The notes below the pieces were generated by a model that was not told the DNA's origin, searched no databases, and saw nothing but the letters and a program-made list of their open reading frames with translations. Of a stretch of 64,000 nucleotides of DNA, positions 53,286 to 64,000 are shown piece by piece. Origin of the DNA: Haliclystus octoradiatus (Eukaryota > Cnidaria > Staurozoa > Stauromedusae > Haliclystidae); contig OU744447.1 of the NCBI GenBank assembly GCA_916610825.1, positions 20,801,563-20,865,562 of the forward strand, written 5' to 3'. Within the stretch, counting starts at the first letter, position 1, and every line of letters begins with the position of its first letter. The translations under genes were made by a program, and so were the position numbers.

Positions 53286-54529
53286 AAACCAGACTGACTC
53301 CTTTCTCATGGTGTCGCATAATTCTAACTCTCGGCATGACGTCAATGACATCTGTCAATCAAATATCCTTACAACAATTTAGACTAAAGTTATAGAACAT
53401 CATATAATTATATCTATGCAATAATTTTCTTTGGTTGTTATCTTCTGAACTGTTGTCATGCTCTGATTGTTTGGTTTCGGCTGATATCAATAAGACGCGT
53501 CTCGATGAACGATGATTTCCATCCAAGTACAGGTTCATTCTATGAAAGCTACCAGTTTAAAACAATGGCTTCCACGTATTTCCGCACTTCCGTGCTCTTC
53601 CGCGCTTCCTCTGTATACACTACAAGCAGAGCAAAACTTTTCCCAAATCCTAATCACGAAACAGAACAAAGTAAGCAACTATTATATAGCTTATCGGAAC
53701 GATAACACCGTTGTGCATCAATCCCCTGTGTTCTTCTTGCTTAATTAGTATTATTCTCGGTATATCAATAAAAATTAAACAACAAACAACAACAAACAAC
53801 AACACAAACTAAACTAGTCTTAACAAATTGTAATAGTTCTGCAGGTATAGGACAATGATAATTAAATATTTGATAAATCTCTTAGAAATATGTGTGATAT
53901 GATATTATAAAGCTTAATAATTTCCAATAAAATATAAATATGTTTGATAATTTTCAGTAATAGATAACTTTTTTGAAACCTTGATTAAGATTTACTTCTA
54001 CAGGTTTAAAATCTCTAAATGCACTATACGGTTTGAACGATGGTGAAAACAAAATTGATGAGGATTATAATTTGTTTTTTAATTAAAATTATGATTGTAG
54101 ATTGCGCTTTCTATATGCAATGTTACTGCATATACATTGTATTACTATAAATAGCTGTAAACAACATATTGGACTAGGAATTTTGTAACACAATTAGGGA
54201 TCCACGTGAAGAAGACAGACAAGACACACTTTTTCTTAGCTAAACTTTTAATTGGCTGTACTAGACGATTGACTTCTTGAGACTCTCCAATTACACCCAC
54301 ATCAACTCCTTTTTCTCTATATATGCAATATTACTATTACAACGCACAAACAAGAGATAATACCTCATATAATCACAATATCACATCCTCTACCTACACA
54401 AAGAAACAGTTGACAAACAATACAATAATAAATGAACCAGGAAGCAACAGTGACACTTACTGCAATACAACCAATTTGCTTTTCTTACCATTGCAATAAC
54501 ATTTTGCCCATCTTCCGTGGTCATCCTCT
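53286..54529. other. non-coding region
   Basis: Possible 5' LTR of Gypsy E at its left end, unproven. Open frames at 53505-53748 lack motifs. An AACAAC-rich microsatellite lies at 53778-53810. Nothing else recognised. Confidence 0.4.
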
Positions 54530-54530
54530 T

Positions 54531-54990
54531 GAGCCTATTATTGAAATGCTAGACAGTAGGGAAAGTTTGGTTGGCTAATTATTTGTCAAGCTTGCCCGCT
54601 ATTTGATAATTGGTGATAACTCGACGTTCATTGATGATAATGCGATGAAACCTTTAGATCATGAATGATCATCGGGTGATTATTGTTTTGGGCCTATTTT
54701 CAACCTTATATGTGGTAGTAAAAAACATTTGGGGGATAAGGATTTTTCAAATTGCCCCCTATTTCATAATTGGCGATTTCTAGATGATCATTGATGATAA
54801 TGTGATGGAACATTTTGATCAATTATGAACATCGCGTGATCATTCTATCGAGCCTTTTATTGACTTGTTAGACTATATGGAAATATTGGTGGGCTAACTA
54901 TTTCCCAAGTTGCTACCCATTTAATAATTGGCAATATCTCGATGACCATTGATGATCATTAAAAATAAATAACTGATCATCCACTGATCA
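54531..54990 (+). repeat. ~160-bp tandem repeat, three diverged units
   Basis: Units at about 54531, 54691 and 54850 share GAGCCT(A/T)TT, TTAGAC..GGAAA, ATAATTGG(T/C)GAT, GATGATCATTGATGATAAT and GATCAT words, spaced 159-160 bases apart. Divergence is high. The last unit fades into AATAAATAACTGATCAT. Confidence 0.75.
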
Positions 54991-55411
54991 TAATCTTGAG
55001 TATAGTTTTGATCAAAATCTCACGAATGGGGAGGGGGCAACTTGACAGAGGTCCCACATGTCTGCATAATAATAATATACACATTCGTTATGTAACTATT
55101 AAATAATACATGCTAACTATCTATCTCATCACTTGTTATGCATACATTAAATCACATTACTAAAGGATTTAGGGCGTAATCGAGCAGTTATTTAACAGCC
55201 ATTGTGCTGTGCAAATACATTATGCTATATATTCAAACTTACCAAACATCTACAATGCCAATTTGTAACACCTATTTTAAGTACATTAGAATTGAATAAT
55301 TAAAAATACGTACATTAATTATGAAATATTCATGTACATTTGGTTATGAAATAATACAATACGTTATTATTTCTTGGTAAAGAAATCTAAATTTGTTTGT
55401 ATCTTGCAAAG

Positions 55412-55830
55412 TGATTCCTATGACACCGCAAGCTGCTAGAGGCAAAAGGATTCCTATGACATCGTAAAGTTGAGCATATACATGATTGAAATTCTATTTA
55501 AGTACATTATAATTGAAGGTAAAGTGAATCCTATGACATTCAAAATTGAGCATAGTCTTCAGCGACGTACTGGCTTAAATTGATGACGTAGTTGTATGCA
55601 TGTATCAGCACATACATTTTCACATTTTTGTCCAAGGTCGAGCATATGGAATTGTCTAACCTCAGCAACTTGATGATGTAGCTTGATGACGTAATTTTAT
55701 GCATGCATCATAACATTTTTCAATTCCAATGGCATCGCAAAATCGAGCATAGACTTGGTTTAACTTCAACGACGAGTTGACGTAATTTTATACGGGAATC
55801 AATATGAGTTTTCAATGATCAACACAGAAA
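55412..55830 (+). repeat. ~100-bp tandem repeat, about four diverged units
   Basis: Phrases CCTATGACAT, AAATTGAGCATA, CTTCAGCGACG, TTGATGACGTAATTTTATGCATG and ATCA..CATTTTTCA recur at about 55440, 55527, 55628 and 55728. Some units are incomplete. Confidence 0.65.
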
Positions 55831-56099
55831 AAGTGACACGAAAAAATTCCGATGACACCGCTGAATATTCATTGAATACGATTAGAATACTTCTCACAGG
55901 GCTCGCTGCAGAAACAAACTTTTGCTTTTGAGGCTCTTTTGCAACTGCAACGGATATTGGGAATTGAAAATAGTTCGTTTCCAATAACGAACTTCAGCAA
56001 AAGTCATTTTCAATGCTCGCATCTAATTCGCATCTAATTGGCATCTAGCTCTAGAAGAATGTTTCTAGTTCTAAAGCAACTTCAAAACAGATAACAGAT
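55831..56099. other. non-coding region
   Basis: Between the minisatellite and the LINE fragment. It contains repeated GCATCTAATTCG / GCATCTAATTGG / GCATCTAGCTCTAG phrases (56020-56050). No gene seen. Confidence 0.4.
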
Positions 56100-58020
56100 A
56101 AAGATAAACAATTAAACGAAATAACAAGATACTTTGAAGGAGCTTTTTGTAAAACCTCAGAGAGCTATTACAACCTGAGAAGATGAAAGAGTCTTTCAAT
56201 CCACAAGAAGTTGAATCATGCAGCTATCGAGTCCATAAAAAAACAGATAAAGTCAAGGCATTGATAATTTAAACGCAAAAAATGTTGGCCTCCTCCTTCT
56301 GGCCATTTGTATGTCTACAAAAGTTCAATAAAAAGATTCCTTTGACACAAGCAACATATCAACAAGGCAGAAGTACGACGGAGCACCTGTTTAGCTTCAA
56401 AATTCTTGCAGATGAAGCAAATGCTTCGGAGAACTATCAAATCATATTGCTATTAGAGTTACATACGTCAAAAGCATTTGATACGGTTAGAAGATACGAT
56501 ATGATAAATATATTGAAGGAGATAATAATGAACTACATATTATGAAAATATTAATTGAAGATGCATTTTAAAAGTCAAATTAAAGGAGATAACGGGAGAA
56601 ATATTAAAAATAGATTGGTGTACCGCAAGGTGACTGTCACAGTTTAATCCTATTTGTAAAACGGTTAGGAGAATTTTAAATCGAATGTGGGAAGACAAAA
56701 CCATAAATACTACACTTGATAAAATATCTTATTAATCACCTTGGAGCTTTCAAGTAAAAGCCAGACGATTAAGACAGGGGCGGATCCAGCCAAAAATCTG
56801 ATGGGTGCAAGAATTCTGGGATAGAGGGTGAAGCCCCGTCCGTCAAGGGGGTCCGGGGGCATGCCCGTCCTGAAAATGTTTCAAATTTAAAATTAGGATG
56901 TCTGTAGCATCGTTTTTGCATATACAAATCTAACTTTCAAGTATCTACAAAGTATGGTCTATCTCATAGTTGTTCCAAATTTACTGCGACAAAAAATGCT
57001 GTAACCAAGAAAAACAAGTATATATCCAAGTTAAATAAATCAGCATTGCAAGAAAATAGTAAATACAAATTTACACAATGTATCCTGGAGAGAGAAGAAC
57101 ATTTGTCTTGTTTAGTATTTCCAGAGTTTAGACAAGGATGCCTCGTGTATCATGATACCAAGATAAGTTTCCATCAAATTTGAGATGACCTTATGAGTTT
57201 ATGAGTTTGCTCTATGACTCTGACGATGCAAACTGCAACTCTGAAAATTCACAAACTTCTGCCAGCATCGTTCAAATAAAATGACACCTTGAACTCATGT
57301 GAAATAATCTCCTTGGAATATATGTTTTCAAACTGCTTCAGTTTTATCTTGAGAAAGATCGCCATTTAAATGTTTTTAACTTCCAACAATGATTATATGA
57401 ATTTAATCCTTCGCTAAGCACCATTTGTGATTAAGTTAACAAAAGGAGGCTAGATGACGATGACTGATTCCAGGGTTTAAAAATAACAAAAAGAGAAAAG
57501 AAAGTACAAGCAGGACAGTTGTAAGCAAGACAATCGTTTTTATTCACGGGTGCCGAGGGGGCGAACTATGTCGGGATTGTGAAGTAGAGCATTATCGTTG
57601 GTTCATAGCTAAATTCTTTGAAGGCTACGTCATCTGAGGGGAGCGAAATCAAAGCAATCTACTGCATGCTCTATTTCCGCGGTAGCAAAATCAGCGTCGT
57701 TGATTGGTTGAATTAAGTTTACTTCCTTCTAGTCTAGTGTCCAATCATAGGATTACTATAACAATCATACTGCTACTTCCAATCTGCTACGAAAAATATG
57801 ACGTACGCAGGATGAAATTTCATTTACAAGTCGTTTGCTCAGTTATTGATTTCGTAAAGAATGAAAGCAAAAGAACAGTCGCGGTGCCATCAAGCATTTT
57901 GAAAATCTGACTGGTGCGCTTGCCCCTGTTGCGCCCCCTGTATCCGCCCCTGGACTCAGATGGTATCGTCATTTGTTATGCATGCCAGAATGCATTCCTG
58001 CATGTCAAACAAACACTCGA
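56100..58020 (+). pseudogene. LINE RT fragment, interrupted by hAT-like element
   Basis: Frames at 56282-56545 carry TYQQGRSTTEHLFSFKIL and LLELHTSKAFDTVRRYDMI, LINE RT motifs in which the usual L-D-M-S-K-A-F-D reads ELHTSKAFD. Downstream, GVPQGDCHSLILF (about 56614-56652) is the block with the conserved PQGD. The palm is absent. The text stops at RRLR beside the 56775 insertion, and LRWYRHLLCMPE resumes right after it at 57954-57990. The LINE therefore predates the DNA element. Many stops show an old copy of unclear clade. Confidence 0.7.
56775..57952. mobile_element. hAT-like non-autonomous DNA transposon (1178 bp)
   Basis: Ends are CAGGGGCGGATCCAG (left) and the reverse complement of CAGGGGCGGATACAG (right), the CAGGGGCGGAT type found in hAT elements. 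Flanking 8-mers GATTAAGA (56767-56774) and GACTCAGA (57953-57960) agree at six of eight positions and fit an 8-bp target duplication. No transposase frame is present. Sub-terminal text is GC-rich (GGGGGCATGCCCGTCC; GGTGCCGAGGGGGCG). Confidence 0.85.
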
Positions 58021-58440
58021 TGAAGCACTTGAGTTCTGTCCATAGATGTTTTTGTTATCTATTTAATCAATCAACTTCTATCCCAGAACGTGATAAAATA
58101 ATGAAACAAAGTACTGACGTAGTTGTAAGTAGATTACCTACTCCGAAATATATTATACAGACAAAGAGTCGAATGCAGTTGAACAATAACAAACTTATTT
58201 CTTCACGCCAAAACTACAATGAGGTGCGCACGGAAAATTGCACGTGCTATCATGAATCTCACTTTGATACATGCCTCGTTTTACATACTAATGTCAATTA
58301 TAATTATAACAATAAGGTACAATTACATCTCCCCAAGATTCGTAAAATCTAAACTAAAAAACATTAATATAATTATAACTGTAAGAATATAAAATAAAAT
58401 TTTTAACTGCTGTATTAACTATCAACTAATCATAATAAGT
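58021..58440. other. region between LINE and Gypsy B2
   Basis: An open frame of 130 aa covers 57960-58352, but its start lies in the LINE remnant and the rest has no motif. The distal end of Gypsy B2 (its 3' LTR) should lie near 58330-58440. No LTR pair is visible. Confidence 0.4.
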
Positions 58441-59538
58441 TATCCAAACTTCTAATAGGTAGATTTCGCGTACGTTGAGATTGAATCCATTTCATTTGCT
58501 CATCAGGGTTTTCATCCTCTTAGCTTTCATCACTATCTGATTCTGAACCCTCAGGAACTCCCAATTGTTCAGCATATACATTTTGTTCATTACCATCACT
58601 TAATTCATCATTAAAGCGTTTTCTCAGATGATATATATGACGCGGTGTAAAATATCCATTCATTTCAACATCTACTTTAATCGGAGACAACCATTTTACC
58701 ACTGTTCCTTTCAATCACTGCTTCGTACATCTTACTTGTTGAGTAGGTTTAACCCAAACCAAATCTCCAGCTACAAATGATTGATCATCTTGACTTCTCT
58801 CTAGAATTGAGTCAGTTGATGTTTGGCAATTTGGTACACCTTTTAACTTGCATTTACTATAATTATGAATATGATCAGCAGGTGACATTTTTCCAATTGC
58901 TTCTGAAACATGGTTATACCAATATACAGTTTCAATAATACCATGCCCAGTACGCGAGACGCGTGATTTGATTGTCCGATGATTTCTCTCTATGATACCG
59001 TTACCACTAGGAATGTACGCTGCTCGTGGATTTAATGTTTTTCTGTTGGTGGTCCTCGCTCAGAAAAAATACTATTCAGCTGAGCAATTATCTCATCATC
59101 ACCTTCATTTCTTATTTGTCGCCAGATGGCAAAACATGACGGACCAGAGTCAATCACTGATAGGTATTTCATATTTTCATACTTGGTTACGTCAACACTT
59201 AACCGTTGCCAATTCAAGTCAACTGTTAAACTACCATGCTGTTTGCAAATAGGCGATGGATCTATAGATTGGCGTTGAGGACAGGTAGCAATAACATTTT
59301 TTATAATTTTCCTTGGTACTTGTATATCCATTTCATTCAATAGCCATTTCGATTGATCATATCCACAATGGATCATATTATGTGCGTTTCTTACAGTATT
59401 ACATAGATTCTGGTCATTTGGAATATTATTAATAGTAGCTGCACAGACTGTTACCTCTTTCTTTAACACAGTAAGCCACGAATTTTTCACTCGAGTTAAA
59501 GAATCTACTTTATTCAGCTCAGATGCAACCCACTTCAT
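58440..59538 (-). pseudogene. B2 integrase
   Basis: The 59032-59538 frame has VASELNKVDSLTR, AHNMIHCGYDQSKWLLNEM (zinc part), CPQRQSIDP, RLSVDVTKYEN with the first Asp, and IDSGPSCFAIWRQIRNEGD. The frame ends near the second block. Downstream, NGIIERNHRTIKS (about 58975-59010) carries the catalytic Glu. A C-terminal frame (58520-58714) has LKGTVVKWLSPIKVDVEMNG and RHIYHLRKR, followed by an acidic serine-rich tail. Confidence 0.75.
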
Positions 59539-59559
59539 ATTGATCAGTAGCCAATACTC

Positions 59560-59970
59560 TTATACTAATGTTTCGATCACCTCAAATCTTCTACGAATTA
59601 ACCACTCGCCAAAGGCCTTTGTTCTGATTCTATTCTTCTTTGATAATACATCATTAATCCACCCATACACAATCTTTGAGTCAGTTACAACAGTGAATTT
59701 TGTTACTTCCAATAATATAGCCAAATTTATACCCTTAACAACTGCCTCTAGCTCAGCCATATTTATATGAGCTGAGTCCTTGTGCAACCACGAGGCATCC
59801 TCCACCATGTCACCATCAATTTCTAAACATACCCCCGTTGCAATATCACTAGCGTCACATAAAGCAATTGCATTAACATTAACATTCACATTCCATTTTC
59901 CTTTTACAGGGTCATCCCCTTTCATTCTTTGTAATAATTCTTTACCAACTGTAAGAATATTTTGAGCCAC
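59560..59970 (-). CDS. B2 RNase H (136 aa)
   Basis: Open frame with AIALCDASDIATGVCLEI (first catalytic Asp), HINMAELEAVVKGINLAI (Glu) and FTVVTDSKIVYGWINDVL (second Asp). It ends in LIRRRFEVIETLV and just beyond that leads into VASELNKVD of the next frame, which supplies the last acidic residue. This is the cleanest enzyme frame of B2. Confidence 0.8.
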   Translation of the reverse strand: MAQNILTVGKELLQRMKGDDPVKGKWNVNVNVNAIALCDASDIATGVCLEIDGDMVEDASWLHKDSAHINMAELEAVVKGINLAILLEVTKFTVVTDSKIVYGWINDVLSKKNRIRTKAFGEWLIRRRFEVIETLV

Positions 59971-60060
59971 AATATCATCCCAATCATAAGCATTTATATT
60001 ACGTTTTATAAAACTAGTAGTAGCACGTAGCCAATTACAAATAATGTATATACTAACAAG

Positions 60061-60813
60061 CTAGCAAAATAGTGAGTAACTCTGACGCTTTATCAACTCC
60101 TCATCTAAAATAATATCATTAACATGCCAAGAATCTGAGCGTGTCCATATCAAATTACAATTCAATCGGGAAACATTTAAACCCAATACACGTGTTGGTT
60201 TTACTGAATTGATAACTTCAGTAGGCTTTGCAATTAATCCATAATGTTGTAAATGTTTCTGAACTTTTTCTGATGAAACTAAACTTGTATTGACGCAAAT
60301 ATCATCTACATATGAGCTGGTAGCTTTGTTAATTAAAGGATCTTGTGCCAATATCATATATCATATTGTGATATTGATGTCATGATCATAGTAGCCACAT
60401 TCAATCCAAACCCTAAACGTGTCAAACACCACAGCTTCGAACGATGTTTTACTGTTTGATAAGGCCACAATTCCTGTTCAATCCGCAACTGTAAATATGC
60501 GTCTTTCAAATCTATCATTGCCATTTCTGTTTCCGTTTGACGCCATGACCTCAGCTTTTCTAAACAAATATCACTCTTTCCTGAAAAAAACATCAACGTA
60601 CTGGTTTATTTCACGAAAGTCGAAAATCGGACTCACTTTCTGCTTGCTTTCCTTTATGACACTGAACATAGGAAGTAAACCTTTGGCTTTCCCGTATTTA
60701 ACCTCATCATATTCAACGATATAACCCCAATCTACCCATTCATCTAATTTACAATCAAAAGCTTTTTTTGTATCATCATTCATATAGTATTGAGATGTAC
60801 AATTTTTCAGCAA
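60061..60813 (-). pseudogene. B2 reverse transcriptase
   Basis: Three overlapping frames give the RT in order. The first has KLDEWVDWGYIVEYDEV and SPIFDFREINQYVD. The second has MAMIDLKDAYLQLRIEQEL (first catalytic Asp) and WCLTRLGFGLNVA. The third has SSYVDDICVNTSL with both palm Asp present, and TRVLGLNVSRL. Small frameshifts near 60357 and 60590 split them. The catalytic residues are intact. Confidence 0.8.
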
Positions 60814-60930
60814 TGTTGGTGGATTTTTATTTTTCCACTTCCATGAAACTGTTCAATGCTTTCCATTAACTGTTGCTCCAAAATTGTCATCTTCAACAGT
60901 AACATCAGACAATAGTGAACGATGGAGCAA

Positions 60931-61431
60931 CTAATCAGAATGCAGATCATCGAATAGTACCCTGGTCGGTTTCGACTAAATAGTGATAGTGATAGTGATT
61001 AATATCTTTGCCAATAATCAAATTTATTGTGTCTAAAATAATATTTGGTATTTAGCAAATGTTAAAATCAAACAATTATAAGAGTTAAGGTATCCAATAA
61101 TCAATAAGAAACTCTAAATTTAAAATAATGTCTAGCTTATAAGCTAGCAATCCAATTTAGAATCTATTCGGTGGGCTTTTTTAATAAATTCGCCTATATG
61201 TTCGAGTTCTGATAAATTTCCAACTTCCCTTCAGAATCGGCATATTAAATACGATAGTTTCTCGTTTATCTCGTATCTGAATCAGCTTTACAGGTAGTGG
61301 CATTAGATGAAGATGAGGCCATAGTATTGTTGTGTATTGTTAAATATGTAACACGTCGATTCTATTATAACACTTGTATGTATTTAGTCACATGTTTTTG
61401 TGTTGTGGATTAGATTCATCCAAACATCACA
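60931..61431 (+). repeat. presumed 5' LTR of Gypsy D
   Basis: The sequence just before the primer site at 61432 should be the LTR end (..AACATCACA). Its start cannot be fixed because the partner LTR lies beyond the window. TAGTGA repeats lie at 60981-61000. I see no gene here. Confidence 0.45.
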
Positions 61432-61552
61432 TGGCGCAGTTGATATTTTTGAACTGTTACTTTTGAGATGTTCTTAATCATCGATTTATTACGTTTACTT
61501 TTGTTATAATTAGTTTTACTTATTTGTCTTACCGTTTTCATAAATTATTATC

Positions 61553-62565
61553 ATGAGTCTTCGTTGAAAACGTAGATCTGTTAATTCAGAAGCATATACT
61601 TCCGTCGAGACGCGGTTAGATGGTTTAGAGGAAATGGTATTATCCCTCGCTAATAATTTAGAAAAGTTAACAACCACAAACCAACAAGATGAGATATAGG
61701 CAAAGAAAACAACGATAAGTAGCAAGCCTGGTAATAGCAGTTAAGACACTTCAGTTGGAGGTAATATGCCGGCGATTAGAATGTCAAACGCTCACCCGCC
61801 CTCAAATAAGTTATCTGAACATATTACATATGGGCAGTATTTAGATTGGAGATATCAAATTGACAATTATTTAACTTTTACTCAATTGAATCAATATCCT
61901 GATGAAAATCAAGTACCATTTTTACTTTCTCGTCTTACACAAAAACTTATTGACACTGTTCGTATCGTTTTGAAACTGGATTTATCCTCGTGTTATGCTA
62001 ATGACGTCTTTGATCAGTTATCTTCATATTATACGAAGAAAGATAACTCTCGCATTTGTCGCTCTACATTTATGCGTCGCAAACAAGGTAAGAGTGAAAC
62101 AATTTCCTATATTACAGAGAATTATTAAAATTATCCGATCTCACGGATCCGTGCAATAATTGCCACGATAGAACTTGGGTCGATTTTCTCATAGAAGGAC
62201 TATTTGATTCTGAAATTGCCGGAAATGTCCTGCACTCTGCGAAGACACAACTATTTTAGAGATCACCATTATTTGCGAAGCGGAAGAACTTGAAAGTGTT
62301 GAACGCAGAATTTATAAAGTTAATAAAGCAGAAGCATTTGGTGCAAATTTTAAAAATATTCCAAAATGCACATCAGATACCTCCTGCAAACATTGCGGAA
62401 ATAAAGATACAGCTTACAAGAGTAATAATTGCTGTGCTAAGGACAAACTTTGTCATAATTGTGGTCGAAAGGGTCATATCAAACCAATTTGCAGAGATCC
62501 AGCAAAAGTAAATAGCGTTAGTGTTAACGAGTCTCATGTGGTTCAAATTCAAGGTATTAAATAGC
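61553..62565 (+). pseudogene. gag: Gypsy D Gag with zinc knuckle
   Basis: The first ATG is at 61553 (MSLR), followed by a TGA four codons later. Further stops lie at about 61697 and 61742. The 61766-62128 frame has the capsid start (EHITYGQYLDWRYQIDNYL) and FDQLSSYYTKKDNSR. After stops, CHNCGRKGHIKPIC (62454-62495) supplies the CCHC knuckle. A cysteine-rich SDTSCKHCGNKDTAYKSNNC lies just before it, a second knuckle-like feature. Confidence 0.75.
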
Positions 62566-62619
62566 ACAACTCCCACATTAACGTTAAAGCTATACTCAAC
62601 ATCCAAAACCGAGTAAACA

Positions 62620-62860
62620 TATTTTTCTGGACATTGTTTTAGGTAAAAGGAAGAAACCTATTAAAGTTATTGCTACTCCTGATACTGGTGCAGAGGTTTG
62701 CGTTGCTAATAAAACATTATTAGACGAAAATAACGTACCATTGTCTAGACTACACCCTACCGATGAAAATTTAATGGCCATAAACGGATCCCCCTTGTCA
62801 GTTCTGGGTACATTTACTTGTGACGCCCAAATTAACATGCACAAAACATAGCTAAAGATT
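62620..62860 (+). pseudogene. Gypsy D aspartic protease
   Basis: PIKVIATPDTGAEVCVANKT carries the active-site D-T-G-A (about 62678-62690). A GSPLSVLGTFTCDAQI flap-like segment follows, and the frame meets a TAG near 62851. It lies in a different frame from the zinc knuckle. Confidence 0.7.
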
Positions 62861-63099
62861 TACAGATGTGATAATATTTCTGACTTTCTAATACCGATGA
62901 AAAATTTAATCGAACTTATTATCCCTTCTACATTTCTAGGACCAACGCTTACCGTTAAGACAGAAGTTTTGTCTCCTAACGATTTTCAAAAACTAGCGCA
63001 TCTATTTGCGAAGATTTATTGAATGACTTTGCAGATGTATTTAATGCTGATGAGCACCTTAAGGCTATGTCAGCTGCACATATGTATATTTATCTGGAA

Positions 63100-63898
63100 G
63101 ATGGATATACCCCATATGCCATTTCTACATATGGAAAATTCCATATGCTTGGCAATGCGAAGTCAAATCAACCATTGATACGATGGTAGCAAAAAGTATT
63201 ATTAAACCTGCTGAATATAAACCAACTGACTTTGTATCACCTTTGGTTGTGGTGCAAAAACCAAATGGTAAGTTACGATTCTGTGTTGATTTCACTAACC
63301 TTAATAAATTTGTAAAATGACCAGTACATCCTTTCAAGGGCTCTTGGCAGGCCGTCTCAAATTTTTCACGGTCATCTCAATATTTTACAACTCTAGACGC
63401 TATGTCTGGGTATTGGCAAGTCCCGTTAGATGAGGATAGAATACCACTACCAGCTTTTTTAACATCATTGGGACGTTTTCAGTATCGTCGAACTGTAATG
63501 GGTTTAGTGTCCGCTGGCGACGAGTATTTCTGACGGGGAGACGAAGCATTTGCTGATATTGCAAATTTAGAGAAGGTTTTTGATCACATTCTATTACACT
63601 ATGACACCTTTTCGAATCATGTTGAACACGTACGTCAGGTTCTCACACTCTGTCATGAAAAGGGTATTACTTTAACCCCTGATAAATTTTCTTATGCATG
63701 TGAAAATGTTGAAAATAATATTGGCAAGGACGGTGTTACGGTTCACCCTCAAAAGCTTGAAGCGATTAAGAATTTTCCTGTACCTACAAACATTACAGAA
63801 CTTAGATCTTTCATGGGACTAGTTAATCGATTAGGACACATTTATCAGGACATTGCTACACAGTCTCTACCATTACGTTGTTTATTTGCGGATTACTA
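63100..63898 (+). pseudogene. Gypsy D reverse transcriptase with altered palm
   Basis: Frames carry VVAKSIIKPAEYKPTDFVSP, LVVVQKPNGKLRFCVDFTNL with NK, FTTLDAMSGYWQVPLDEDR (first catalytic Asp) and MGLVSAGDEYF, then a stop. Reading continues with FDHILLHYDTFSN, where V-D-D has become F-D-H, so one palm Asp is lost. The connection part (VHPQKLEAIKNFPVPTNITE, FMGLVNRLGH) is well kept. In-frame stops lie at about 63317 and 63531. Confidence 0.8.
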
Positions 63899-64000
63899 AT
63901 GAATATTTATGGCCATCTACACATCAAGAAGCGAAGCTTTTTATTCCAGGAATTTAATTCAGGAATTTTATTCTCCACTAATATGGAGCGCAGCCAGTTG

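Larger units (their letters stand above)
58440..60930 (-). mobile_element. Gypsy-like element B2, truncated sister of B1
   Basis: On the minus strand, RT (60061-60813), RNase H (59560-59970) and integrase (58440-59538) show the same motifs as B1 (VDLTKY-type block, IDSGPSCFAIWR, LTRLGFGLNVA). Gag and protease are missing at the right end and no LTR is recognisable. B1 and B2 share a divergent Gypsy lineage, but their sequences differ enough that they are separate older insertions. Confidence 0.85.
61432..64000 (+). mobile_element. Gypsy element D, continuing beyond the window
   Basis: From the primer site TGGCGCAGTTGA (61432-61443) the plus strand reads Gag (61553-62560), zinc knuckle, protease (62630-62850) and RT to connection domain (63100-63900). 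RNase H and integrase would lie past 64000. Stops and frameshifts are frequent. The RT resembles the group with a V-DD-x-L palm followed by DQDF-x-x-H-x-x-H-V (here FDHILLHYDTFSNHVEHV). Confidence 0.8.

Noticed and set aside
57704..57910. possible transposase in the hAT-like element
   Set aside because: The frame is short and has no hAT dimerisation or DDE motif, so the element is non-autonomous.

Overview
The window is AT-rich eukaryotic DNA. A split gene with GT/AG introns, animal-type LTR retrotransposons (Ty3/Gypsy, BEL/Pao), a tyrosine-recombinase DIRS-like element, CR1/L2-type LINEs and a hAT-like DNA element all point to an invertebrate animal, probably marine. The sequence alone does not fix the phylum. 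There is no bacterial operon structure, no CRISPR array and no rRNA.

Layout. 1-7195: non-coding DNA with a ~700-bp dispersed repeat (R1) in two direct copies and a tRNA-like SINE relic. 7196-10017: decayed BEL/Pao element. 10018-13612: Gypsy element A, whose reverse transcriptase (RT) has lost its core by internal deletion. 13613-15545: truncated CR1/L2-like LINE. 15909-25437: DIRS-like element (gag, RT, RNase H, tyrosine recombinase), split by a complete Gypsy element B1 (18498-22782) with LTRs and a 5-bp target-site duplication. 26008-37602: the one convincing host gene, a three-exon, 208-residue four-transmembrane protein of the claudin/PMP22 superfamily. Its 10.4-kb second intron holds a complete but inactive BEL/Pao element and a miniature Mag-type Gypsy relic. 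38005-39062: a non-coding TIR element. 39267-43787: Gypsy C with LTRs and target duplication. 44857-46885: palindromic and tandem repeats. 47090-47570: second DIRS RT relic. 47826-48027: a pseudogene copy of exon 1 of the claudin-like gene. 48602-53285: Gypsy E with a chromodomain. 54531-55830: two diverged minisatellites. 56100-58020: LINE RT relic interrupted by a 1.18-kb hAT-like element. 58440-60930: Gypsy B2, sister of B1. 61432-64000: Gypsy D, running off the window.

Almost all the coding sequence belongs to dead mobile elements. Breaks include frameshifts, stops, deletions and substituted catalytic residues in RT or integrase. Three Gypsy elements share one apparent tRNA-Ser-type primer site and a fourth uses another. 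I found no evidence of a new multi-gene system. The most informative items are the claudin-like gene with its pseudogene exon copy, the exactly resolvable nested insertions, and the chromodomain Gypsy whose Gag and integrase tail recall oomycete elements.
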